DNA of 64,000 nt from Pseudoalteromonas caenipelagi (GTDB lineage Bacteria; Pseudomonadota; Gammaproteobacteria; Enterobacterales; Alteromonadaceae): positions 48,667 through 112,666 of the forward strand of contig NZ_JABBPG010000012.1 of NCBI RefSeq assembly GCF_013140855.1. Direction: 5' to 3'. The position numbers and the translations under genes were made by a program. Under the pieces are notes generated by a model, which saw only the letters and a list, made by a program, of their open reading frames with translations, had not been told where the DNA came from and ran no database searches. Shown here piece after piece: positions 44,108 through 52,073 of this stretch (positions within the stretch are counted from its first letter, which is position 1; every line of letters begins with the position of its first letter).

Positions 44108-46525
44108 ATGGAAGACAAACTCGCGTTACTAGAAGAAAAAGTTCGCCAGCTTGAAGCACAACTCGCAACTGCAAATGCTGAGCGATTAAAATACAAAACC
44201 CTTTTTGATGTCTCTGGAGATGCGCTCTCAATCATTGACCTTAGTACTGGTAGATTTATCGAATGCAATGAAGCGGCTATTGTTCTTCATGGCGTAGCAA
44301 CTAAGGAAAACTTTATTAGCCTGCATCCGTCTGATATATCCCCTGAATTTCAGCCTTGTGGTCGGCGTTCTGACGAAATGGCAAATGAGTATATATCAAA
44401 AACATTTACCGAAGGGCCACAGTTATTTCAATGGCTCCATTCGCGCTCAGATGGCTCAACATTTCCTTGTTTAGTTTCGCTCACAGCACTTCCGCTTGCA
44501 GATACAAACCTCGTACTTGCCATTGGCAGAGACATTTCAGAACTTTCTGAGACCCAAACTCAACTGGAAAATGCAGTTTTAGATATCGAACGGTTTCAAT
44601 CCGCGTACTTAGAAGAAAAAGAAAAATTTGAGCAGTTTGTCAACTTGGCACCTGTCGGCATTGTCATTAATCGCTTGTCTGATGGTCGCTTTGAATACGT
44701 CAATAATGAGTTTAGCCGCTTTACTGGCTATGATGTTGATGAACTAAACAATATGGATTACTGGCAACTCACACCTAAAGCCTACGAACAGCAAGAACAA
44801 GGTATGCTAACGCAACTACTCACAGAGGGCCGATATGGTCCTTATAAAAAAGAGTATATCCATAAACAAGGCCATACTTACCCCGTGCAACTTTCAGGTA
44901 TTAAAATTGCGAAAAGTGACGGCACAGAATCTATATGGTCTGTTATTCAAGATATTTCTGCCCAACAACGCATAGAAAAACAACTACAAGCAACTAAAGA
45001 TGAAGCCGAATTAAGCGCCTTTAGAATGAAGCTAGCCAATGACTCAGCAGGTATTGGCGTGTGGGAGTGGGATGTGATCAGCAATGAGTTAATCTGGGAT
45101 GATTGGATGTATACACTCTACGGTATAAAAGGAGCTGACTTTTCTGGCGCCTATGAAGCGTGGGAGAACAGTGTACACCCTGATGATATAGAAGCGACTA
45201 AAGCGCTATTATTCGACACTGTAGCAGGCAAAGGCACTTATGACCCAGAGTTTCGCGTTGTGCACCCCAATGGGCAAATAAGAACCATGAAAGCAAGTGC
45301 TGATGTCATCAGAGATGAGAGCGGACAAGCCTTAAAAGTAATCGGTGTAAACTATGATATCACAGACAAAGTCAACGCCATCAATGAGCTACAAAAAGCA
45401 AAGTTAGCCGCAGATGAAGCCAATCGCGCTAAAAGCGAGTTTTTAGCCAATATGAGCCATGAGATCCGCACGCCTATGAATGCGATTCTTGGTGGCTTAC
45501 AGTTGCTGCAAACGACACAACTCAATGATGATTTAAAAGCAATTCTTGCCAATGCGTCGTCTTCAGCTAAGTCGTTACTTACATTAATCAACGACATACT
45601 CGACTACTCAAAAATAGAAAACAACAAATTAAAGCTGGAGCAACAGCCATTTTTATTTTCTGACGTTGTAAAGTCGGTGCAATTTGATGTTGACACTTTA
45701 GTGAGTAATAAAGGCATCGATTTAATACATATTGTTGATAAGAGTTTCTCAGATGGCTGGCTAGGTGACATCGTTCGTGTAAAACAAATACTATTAAACT
45801 TAGTCTCAAATGCGGTTAAATTTACCGAGCAAGGCCGCGTAACAATCGCGTTAAGCTGTAAAAAATATCATGGCAAACAAGCGGTATGCATCTGCGTGAC
45901 AGATTCAGGGATAGGTATGAGTGAGACGGCGCAAGCACGCATTTTTGAACGCTTTGAGCAAGCTGACAGTTCGACTACTCGTAAGTTTGGCGGCACAGGG
46001 TTGGGCATGTCAATTACTATCAATCTTGTAAAATTGATGGGGGGAACAGTTAATCTAAGTAGTCGGATAGGTCATGGTACAACCGTAGACGTGATGTTGC
46101 CTTTGAAAAAGTCGGATAAGAATGTAACAGAGCAAGCAAGTAAAGCTGTGGTAGCGCCGCAACTATCTGGAAAGAAAATTCTTATTGCAGAAGATAATCC
46201 AATTAATCAGGTACTGATTAAATCGATGCTCAAAGACACTAACGCAGAGTTAACCGTAGTAGATAATGGCAAATTAGCGGTAGAGGCTGTCAAGCAAGAG
46301 GACTTTGATCTCATCCTGATGGACATTCAAATGCCTGAAATGGATGGTGTAGAAGCACAACGAAGAATACGCCAAACACATAGTGATATGCATATCATTG
46401 CTCTTACAGCGAATGTGATGCTAGCAGATGTAGAGCGTTATCTTCAGCAAGGTTTTACCGCTCATATTGGTAAGCCGGTGGATATGAATAACCTCTATGG
46501 TGTGTTAACGCGTTATTTGAGCTAA
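44108..46525 (+). CDS. Soluble hybrid sensor histidine kinase with three PAS domains
   Basis: Cytoplasmic hybrid kinase of 805 residues; no membrane helix is seen. A short coiled coil (LALLEEKVRQLEAQLATANA) leads into PAS domains at about 35-140, 175-295 and 305-425. The H-box NMSHEIRTPMNAILGG holds phospho-acceptor His451, the ATPase domain has VKQILLNLVSNAVKFTE and FGGTGLGMSI, and a receiver domain at about 690-805 has acceptor Asp739 in LILMDIQMPEMDG. There is no output domain, so phosphate must pass to an unlinked partner. No response-regulator gene is adjacent. Long AT-rich leader with no clear ribosome site before the ATG. Confidence 0.92.
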   Translation: MEDKLALLEEKVRQLEAQLATANAERLKYKTLFDVSGDALSIIDLSTGRFIECNEAAIVLHGVATKENFISLHPSDISPEFQPCGRRSDEMANEYISKTFTEGPQLFQWLHSRSDGSTFPCLVSLTALPLADTNLVLAIGRDISELSETQTQLENAVLDIERFQSAYLEEKEKFEQFVNLAPVGIVINRLSDGRFEYVNNEFSRFTGYDVDELNNMDYWQLTPKAYEQQEQGMLTQLLTEGRYGPYKKEYIHKQGHTYPVQLSGIKIAKSDGTESIWSVIQDISAQQRIEKQLQATKDEAELSAFRMKLANDSAGIGVWEWDVISNELIWDDWMYTLYGIKGADFSGAYEAWENSVHPDDIEATKALLFDTVAGKGTYDPEFRVVHPNGQIRTMKASADVIRDESGQALKVIGVNYDITDKVNAINELQKAKLAADEANRAKSEFLANMSHEIRTPMNAILGGLQLLQTTQLNDDLKAILANASSSAKSLLTLINDILDYSKIENNKLKLEQQPFLFSDVVKSVQFDVDTLVSNKGIDLIHIVDKSFSDGWLGDIVRVKQILLNLVSNAVKFTEQGRVTIALSCKKYHGKQAVCICVTDSGIGMSETAQARIFERFEQADSSTTRKFGGTGLGMSITINLVKLMGGTVNLSSRIGHGTTVDVMLPLKKSDKNVTEQASKAVVAPQLSGKKILIAEDNPINQVLIKSMLKDTNAELTVVDNGKLAVEAVKQEDFDLILMDIQMPEMDGVEAQRRIRQTHSDMHIIALTANVMLADVERYLQQGFTAHIGKPVDMNNLYGVLTRYLS

Positions 46526-46614
46526 ACACGGCTGCACTTTGTTTGTTATTTGCGCAGTATATTTTCACTCTGTCGGCCAATCGACATTGCTACTGTCAAT
46601 CACTCACGTATAAA

Positions 46615-47775
46615 TTAATGCGCATAAAGATAGTGTGCCGCCGCATTGCTCATTTGCTTAAAATCATGTCCAACACCTTTCACAACTTGATGTTGCCAAT
46701 TAACTCTGGCACCAATGTGTGCCGCATATTGAGCACTTTGTGCAAAAAAGTAATTGCTTCTGGATAATCTGCCCAAGCCTTGTTTATCTACTGTTGGCGT
46801 ATGCAACATACTGCCTCTGGTTTCGCTTTCATTATCTAGCTCTCCAACCAGCAAAGTCAGCGACTTAGCAAAACTTCTATGTAAATGCTCATCTGAAAGG
46901 CCACTGTTTTTTAAGCCAAATGGTAAGCCATCTTCGCGGTTAGCAATTGTATAAGAGCCTGAATTTGCGGCAACGATTCGTTTAGCTTTTGAATCTGGGT
47001 GAAAAATCGCAAACCGATGTAATATTTGCCCACCTGCTGAGTGCCCAAAAATATCATAATTGCTTTGCTGTCCAGCTAATGCGCCAATAGCACTGTCAAA
47101 TATGCGATCAAAATCATTAAATAACCAGCTTTGCGCATCATGGTTAATATCGAATAGCAGTTCTTCATCTTTAAAGCGATATTGACTGGTCTTTTTACCA
47201 TCGGCCAACGCTTGCTGATTATTAAAAACAAGGTTCGATACTATGCCACCTAAATGATAACGGGCAAAGTCATAATCATCTTCAGCGTATGCGGGGGATA
47301 ATATCAAAACGTTATATTGTTCAGAGGCGTCAATCCAGCTATCTCTGTAACTCCAAGCATTTCGGCCAGCGCCTGGAATAACCAGCAAAACTCGAGAAGT
47401 TGCATTAAATTTGCGCGGTACGTGATAAAACACATTAATTAAACGTGCTTCATGCCCTTTTCCACCAGAGATAAAATAGTTGCCGGAACCTGCGTGCAAT
47501 TTGAGATCTCTTGTTACCCCTTGTGGATGTAACTCAATTAAGTTCATGCCACAAACCGGGCATTGGCCATCATGCTCAAATGTGGTTGTATTGTAAATGT
47601 CTTTAACATGCGGACATAGCTGGCAAACATATTTCCCCCCAGAGGCATTTGTTGTTTGCACCAAAGGCTTATGAGCTGTTGCATGGCCATGACCAAATTT
47701 CGCATTACTAATAACTGGGTTGCTAAAAGCTAACCCACTGAATAGTAGAGTTATTAAGAACACTAGCGCTTTCAT
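46615..47775 (-). CDS. Exported alpha/beta hydrolase with N-terminal heavy-metal-binding domain
   Basis: Exported protein of 386 residues. Signal peptide MKALVFLITLLFSGLAFS is followed by a His-rich patch (GHGHATAHK). A domain at about 48-88 has the pattern YVCQLCPHVKDI...CPVCGMNLIEL, as in heavy-metal-binding domains found on copper and efflux proteins. The rest is an alpha/beta hydrolase with the nucleophile elbow FGHSAGGQILHR and the likely catalytic His in GVGHDFKQ. Fusion of the two is unusual. It is 11 bases downstream of a GlxA-type regulator on the same strand, so it is probably its target and operon partner. Confidence 0.8.
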   Translation of the reverse strand: MKALVFLITLLFSGLAFSNPVISNAKFGHGHATAHKPLVQTTNASGGKYVCQLCPHVKDIYNTTTFEHDGQCPVCGMNLIELHPQGVTRDLKLHAGSGNYFISGGKGHEARLINVFYHVPRKFNATSRVLLVIPGAGRNAWSYRDSWIDASEQYNVLILSPAYAEDDYDFARYHLGGIVSNLVFNNQQALADGKKTSQYRFKDEELLFDINHDAQSWLFNDFDRIFDSAIGALAGQQSNYDIFGHSAGGQILHRFAIFHPDSKAKRIVAANSGSYTIANREDGLPFGLKNSGLSDEHLHRSFAKSLTLLVGELDNESETRGSMLHTPTVDKQGLGRLSRSNYFFAQSAQYAAHIGARVNWQHQVVKGVGHDFKQMSNAAAHYLYAH

Positions 47776-47786
47776 ATTCGCCCCTT

Positions 47787-48740
47787 TTACCTTGTTAAAA
47801 ATGCGCTGCGATAAGCCGTCGGGCTGACTGAAAAATTGCGTTGAAAAGCACGATTAAAACCATGGCTGGTGTGATATCCAAGGCTTAGCGCTATCGATTT
47901 AATATTTTTGTCTGAAGTGGCCAGCAGTTCACTGGCTAATTGCATGCGGTATTTCTCGATATATTGTGCGGGCGTGTTACCCGTTTCGGATAAAAATAGG
48001 CGATGACATTGTCGCTCACTCAAATGCACCACTTGTGCTAAGTCTTGCACCGACATCTCTTCATGAACATGTGCTTTTATCCACTCATTGACCATTTCCA
48101 TGCGTGGCGTTCTTGGCTTTTGCATGTTTAATAAGTCAGAAAACTGTTTTTGATTACCCGAGCGTTTTAAATAGACTACTAAGTGTTTTGCCACTTGGTG
48201 AGACACCGCTTTTCCTAAGTCTAACTCTATCAATCGCAACGTTAAATCAATGCCTGAGGTAACCCCAGCCGAAGACCAATAACGCCCGTCTTGTACATAG
48301 AGTTTTTCACTATCAACGTTTAAATGTGGAAATTGTGCTTTAAGGTCATCAATAAATGCCCAGTGAGTAGTCACCTTAGTGCCCTCTGCAAGCCCTGCTC
48401 TGGCAGTAAAATATACCCCCGTGCATATTGATACAACGCGTTCGCAGCGCGACATTAACCTCGCAAGCATCTGGAGTTGTTGCGCCGTGAAAAGCTCACT
48501 TCTAGCGCCTTTGCCACCTGGGATCACCAGTGTATGGCATGTCATAACTTCTCCAAGTGCAAGTTCAGGCATAATTTGCAATCCAGCTTCACAGCGTACG
48601 GGCTCTTTGTCAAAACTAATCACTGTTAAAGAGTAGCTGTCAGGCACTGCCTGACTGGCTTCCTGAAAGGCTGATTGAGGGCCTGCTAAATCAAGTAATT
48701 CCATGCCCTCATAGGCTAAAAAATAGATGGGCTTTTTCAT
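47787..48740 (-). CDS. GlxA-family regulator (DJ-1/PfpI plus AraC HTH)
   Basis: Transcriptional regulator of 317 residues. Residues 1-190 form a DJ-1/PfpI-like class I amidotransferase fold (IYFLAYEGMELLDLAGPQSA) with the nucleophile-elbow Cys in SICTGVYFTARAG; in this family the domain usually senses a ligand. Residues about 215-317 are the AraC DNA-binding region (VQDLAQVVHLSERQCHRLF, then IKSIALSLGYHTSHGFNRAF). First gene of a two-gene unit with the metal-domain hydrolase. Related regulators (GlxA, CdhR) respond to nitrogen compounds; the signal here is not known. Confidence 0.87.
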   Translation of the reverse strand: MKKPIYFLAYEGMELLDLAGPQSAFQEASQAVPDSYSLTVISFDKEPVRCEAGLQIMPELALGEVMTCHTLVIPGGKGARSELFTAQQLQMLARLMSRCERVVSICTGVYFTARAGLAEGTKVTTHWAFIDDLKAQFPHLNVDSEKLYVQDGRYWSSAGVTSGIDLTLRLIELDLGKAVSHQVAKHLVVYLKRSGNQKQFSDLLNMQKPRTPRMEMVNEWIKAHVHEEMSVQDLAQVVHLSERQCHRLFLSETGNTPAQYIEKYRMQLASELLATSDKNIKSIALSLGYHTSHGFNRAFQRNFSVSPTAYRSAFLTR

Positions 48741-48929
48741 TATGCCTTCCTAGCTTATATATTTAGCCAGCAGTATAAACTAAAAGCCCAAATGGCTTAA
48801 ATGACAGCAAAGCTACCAATACTGCCATTATTTAATAAAAACAGATATGGGTAGAACGTGACAGACACAAAAGGCAGCAACAGCATCACCCTTTGTGCTT
48901 TCATTTTGCTCACTCGCAAGTTAAAACAA

Positions 48930-48964
48930 CCTCATCACCCTGAACTTGTTTCAGGGTGATGAGG
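48930..48964. repeat. Perfect 15-bp palindrome
   Basis: CCTCATCACCCTGAA and TTCAGGGTGATGAGG pair perfectly around CTTGT. It lies between a divergent regulator promoter and the end of a minus-strand gene. It resembles dispersed CCCTGAA..TTCAGGG intergenic elements of marine gammaproteobacteria and shares a core with 6806-6840. It could also act as a terminator for the 49.0-kb membrane gene, though no T tract follows. Confidence 0.6.
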
Positions 48965-49032
48965 CTGTCGGAGTATTTTACTTTAACTCAAGGTGTTCAC
49001 CGTACAAACTTGGCTTGATTTTCATCTATAAC

Positions 49033-49632
49033 TCAAACCAATGCTCCGCGTTGTTTAAAGTAGACCAAAGTTTGACGGATGGGGTAAATAGACATTGCAG
49101 ACACCGCAACTATATTGCACACCCATACAGCCACAAAGTAAGTCATCACGAGCGCGTGGTAATCAAAATACCCTCTTGCGATAAGCTGTATAAATTGCAA
49201 AGTCATAACAACAACCGTGGTAAACATACACACTCTAGTCGTTCTAGAAAACAAACATTGCCGAGCCCTATGATAAGTAAATATCATTATCAAAAAGATG
49301 AACTGAATGATCATACCTGATATGTAAAACACTTTGATTTTGCTGTTTAATTCAGCGATGAACGGACTTACAAAAAACTGTTCTATTTCAGAGGCAAACA
49401 CATGAAAAACGAACATACATAAAATGGTCATAAAGCACGAATGCATTTCGTGGTGTTTTAAGGACTTTAGTGTTCGTCCTCGCGCGTAAAATAATGCCCC
49501 CCCATATTTTGGCAATTGCGTAACTAAAAACCAAAGGAGAAGAGTGAATTCATACCCCTTAATTACCCATCCAAGAAGATTCACAAAGTCATTCATCGAT
49601 ACAGCACCCAATATATTGTCATTTATCAACAT
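49033..49632 (-). CDS. Four-helix membrane protein, tandem paralog B
   Basis: Unknown membrane protein, up to 199 residues. It aligns with the adjacent upstream gene along its whole length: LWFLVTQLPKYGGALFYAR, the block HHEMHSCFMT, CLFSRTTRVCMFT, QLIARGYFDYH and the end PIRQTLVYFKQR. Four hydrophobic helices are predicted. The start is uncertain: ATG 49632 has a site only two bases away, an in-frame TTG three bases later is better spaced, and by comparison with the paralog the ATG at 49596 (MNDFVNLLGW) aligns best. It follows its paralog after seven bases, so they form one operon. Confidence 0.65.
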   Translation of the reverse strand: MLINDNILGAVSMNDFVNLLGWVIKGYEFTLLLWFLVTQLPKYGGALFYARGRTLKSLKHHEMHSCFMTILCMFVFHVFASEIEQFFVSPFIAELNSKIKVFYISGMIIQFIFLIMIFTYHRARQCLFSRTTRVCMFTTVVVMTLQFIQLIARGYFDYHALVMTYFVAVWVCNIVAVSAMSIYPIRQTLVYFKQRGALV

Positions 49633-49639
49633 TACCTTC

Positions 49640-50209
49640 TTAATGTGTTAACCCTCTGCGCTGTTTAAAATACGCCAAGGTTTGCCTTATTGGGAAGGCT
49701 GATATAGCACAGATTGTAATTAAGCTACATGCCAAGCCACCGGCTACATAAACGGGAAATAAGTCATGATAGTCAAAATAACCTCTCGCAATAAGCTCCA
49801 TAAAACTCAACAACATGGATATGATCCTTGTATAGATGCAGACTCTGGTGGTTTTTGAAAACAAACAACCGCGCAGTCGGTGCCATATAAAAATAACTAG
49901 GATCTCTGAAAAATGAACCCCCATCACTCCTATGTAGAACACTCTAAGTTTATTTACCCGATCAAAGTCTAACGAAACGAGGTACTGCTCCACAGCGGAA
50001 CCATACAAATGGGTAAGCACAACACAACAGACTGTAATAAAGCATGATTGCATGTCGTGATGCTGTAGAGATGTTAGTGCATTGCGCCGCCCGTAGAATA
50101 AAGACCATTTATAGGTAGGGAGCTGAGTAACCAAAAACCATATAACAATAGCGATATTAAAGCTTTTAACTATCCACCCTAGGCGGTAAAGGACTTCATT
50201 TAATTCCAT
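49640..50209 (-). CDS. Four-helix membrane protein, tandem paralog A
   Basis: Unknown inner-membrane protein of 189 residues with four hydrophobic helices. Shared blocks with the downstream paralog include WFLVTQLPTYKWSLFYGRR, the sequence CLFSKTTRVCIYT, ELIARGYFDYHDL and FPIRQTLAYFKQR. The HHDMQSC and TTRVC elements in the cytoplasmic loops are the most conserved. It is the first gene of a two-gene operon divergent from a membrane LytTR regulator, 214 bases away, which suggests a regulatory or sensing partnership. No enzyme motif is visible. Confidence 0.65.
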   Translation of the reverse strand: MELNEVLYRLGWIVKSFNIAIVIWFLVTQLPTYKWSLFYGRRNALTSLQHHDMQSCFITVCCVVLTHLYGSAVEQYLVSLDFDRVNKLRVFYIGVMGVHFSEILVIFIWHRLRGCLFSKTTRVCIYTRIISMLLSFMELIARGYFDYHDLFPVYVAGGLACSLITICAISAFPIRQTLAYFKQRRGLTH

Positions 50210-50423
50210 TTATTTGTTACCCAAGCACGCGATAATAGTGGGAGTCAATTTTAGACAAAGATAGTAAGGGAGTGGATTAGAATTGGCAACATGGTACGTA
50301 TACGTTAATTTCATTGATTAAAATATTATTAACAGAAGTGCTGTACCCAATAACAACTTTACTTTTTTAAGCTGCGCATTAACTCGAACTTTTATCCCCT
50401 AATTCGGGTCTATTTATGTTATT

Positions 50424-51356
50424 TTGCGCACTAAGATATTGCACACGACACGCATAGTTAGGTATTGGATAGTGGATACATTACTTAAACAACATTTTTA
50501 TCGATTAAAAGATTATCAACTTATGTTGATCGGCTGGGCGCTGATCCTCACGGTTGTTTGCTTAAACTGCACGGTACACAGTTTGTTAATTGCTAAAGAG
50601 CGGGTTGATATCGCCTCTTCTATCTTATGGTCGCTGCAAAAGTTTGGGGTATGGTTAATCATGACACCCGCACTGTGTAAAGCGCTGACCAATCGCCATC
50701 AAGCATCAATAACAGCACACTATGCTTTGGTCGGTATTTATGCAGTCGGATTTGCCCTCGCGGTAAATACCACTTTAGATATCACAATCGAGCAGATCAC
50801 TTGGCTTGAGAGTCTGTTTTATCAGTGGCCTCATCATGTTATCGCTTACATCACTATTGTATTTGTATGGCATCTAAAATATCGCTTATTTAATAGTAAC
50901 GACTCGCTTACTACACTCAGTGCAAATAAATCATGCCCGTCTGAGCCAGTACAAGACAGTGACCAAGACAAAACTCAGCCGCCAAAGCCTTCCATAAATA
51001 AGCTAACTCACTCACAGCAAACAAGCGAAAGCCAAACGCAATCACTATGTTTAGAGCTGGATAATATTCAGATTAAACTTGACGATATTGTGTTTATTAA
51101 AGCTGCAGGCAATTACATTGAAGTAACCTGTAAGAGCAAAACTCACTTGTTGCGTGCCACAATGAAAGAACTTAACGAGCTACTTCCCAGTGACCAGTTT
51201 TTCAGAAGCCATCGCTCGTACTTCATTAATATGTCTTACGCGCAAAAAGTGATTAATGAACGCTCCGGCCACGGATTAATCGTATTAAAAAACCAGCAGC
51301 ATGTTCCCGTAAGTAAAAGTAAACGCCAAGCCGCACATGCTATGTTTGGTCAATAA
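50424..51356 (+). CDS. Membrane-bound LytTR-family transcriptional regulator
   Basis: DNA-binding protein of up to 310 residues with an N-terminal membrane domain of about four helices (residues 32-155), a Gln/Ser/Pro-rich linker at about 170-205, and a C-terminal LytTR domain (IVFIKAAGNYIEVTC, then FFRSHRSYFINMSYAQKV). Membrane LytTR regulators control genes such as those for competence, bacteriocins or their own membrane inhibitors. The start is doubtful: TTG 50424 lacks a ribosome site, and an in-frame GTG at 50472 follows an AGG. One good LytTR half-site (TACGTTAAT, 50301-50309) lies in the shared intergenic region with the tandem membrane genes. Confidence 0.82.
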   Translation: MRTKILHTTRIVRYWIVDTLLKQHFYRLKDYQLMLIGWALILTVVCLNCTVHSLLIAKERVDIASSILWSLQKFGVWLIMTPALCKALTNRHQASITAHYALVGIYAVGFALAVNTTLDITIEQITWLESLFYQWPHHVIAYITIVFVWHLKYRLFNSNDSLTTLSANKSCPSEPVQDSDQDKTQPPKPSINKLTHSQQTSESQTQSLCLELDNIQIKLDDIVFIKAAGNYIEVTCKSKTHLLRATMKELNELLPSDQFFRSHRSYFINMSYAQKVINERSGHGLIVLKNQQHVPVSKSKRQAAHAMFGQ

Positions 51357-51488
51357 TCACAAGCGCTTGGGACGAGTGGAGGAGGTTAAACAGATTATCC
51401 CAAAGTGAGGCATTTCATCACTTAACTATTGGCTCACAACCGCCCGCTCTTTAATTTATGAGCTCAGCAAGTTAAGGAGCAAATTATT

Positions 51489-52028
51489 ATGAATCAACAC
51501 GCATTAAGTACCACAACTCGTTTACTGCATTGGCTAGTAGGACTGACCATGTTAAGTCTTATTACTATCGGCTTTTATATGGTTAACCTTGAAGCATGGG
51601 CACTTTACCCTACTCACAAAGCCCTTGGTGTATTGGCTTTACTGCTCATATTACCCCGAGCTATTCATCGTGTTAGGCAGGGTTTTCCCAAACCTGTGGC
51701 CGATATGTCGGTGACCATGCAAAAGCTCTCACACAGTGCGCATTGGTTACTATTACTTGGTACCCTTTTTATGCCAATAAGCGGCATGCTTTACTCTGGG
51801 TTTGGTGGCTATGGCATTGATATATTTGGTTTGACTTTAGTTCATGAAAACATCGTCAACGATGAAGTAGTCGCAATTAATGAACACATATTTATCGTTG
51901 CCAAAAATGCACATAGTTTGATTGGCTACGCGCTGAGTGCCCTTATCGTTGCACATATTGGCGCAGCGGTTAAGCACCATGTTATTGATAAAGATGCCAC
52001 CTTAAACCGAATGCTCGGCAAGCTTTAA
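51489..52028 (+). CDS. Cytochrome b561 family protein
   Basis: Di-haem inner-membrane cytochrome b561 of 179 residues with four helices. Probable haem ligands are the His residues in RLLHWLVGL (helix 1), PTHKALGVL (helix 2), and AHSLIGYALSALIVAHIGAA (helix 4). Bacterial b561 (CybB) oxidises ubiquinol and passes electrons to superoxide or other acceptors. An AAGGAG site precedes the ATG. No YceI partner gene is adjacent. It ends convergent with the CadC-like gene, sharing a terminator. Confidence 0.9.
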   Translation: MNQHALSTTTRLLHWLVGLTMLSLITIGFYMVNLEAWALYPTHKALGVLALLLILPRAIHRVRQGFPKPVADMSVTMQKLSHSAHWLLLLGTLFMPISGMLYSGFGGYGIDIFGLTLVHENIVNDEVVAINEHIFIVAKNAHSLIGYALSALIVAHIGAAVKHHVIDKDATLNRMLGKL

Positions 52029-52043
52029 TTGGATAATGCAAGC

Positions 52044-52073
52044 AACCCAATCACAAGCAAACGTGATTGGGTT
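52044..52073. terminator. Shared convergent terminator
   Basis: AACCCAATCAC and GTGATTGGGTT form a perfect 11-bp stem with an eight-base loop, 16 bases after the b561 stop. Its right arm touches the stop codon of the minus-strand CadC-like gene. Confidence 0.65.
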
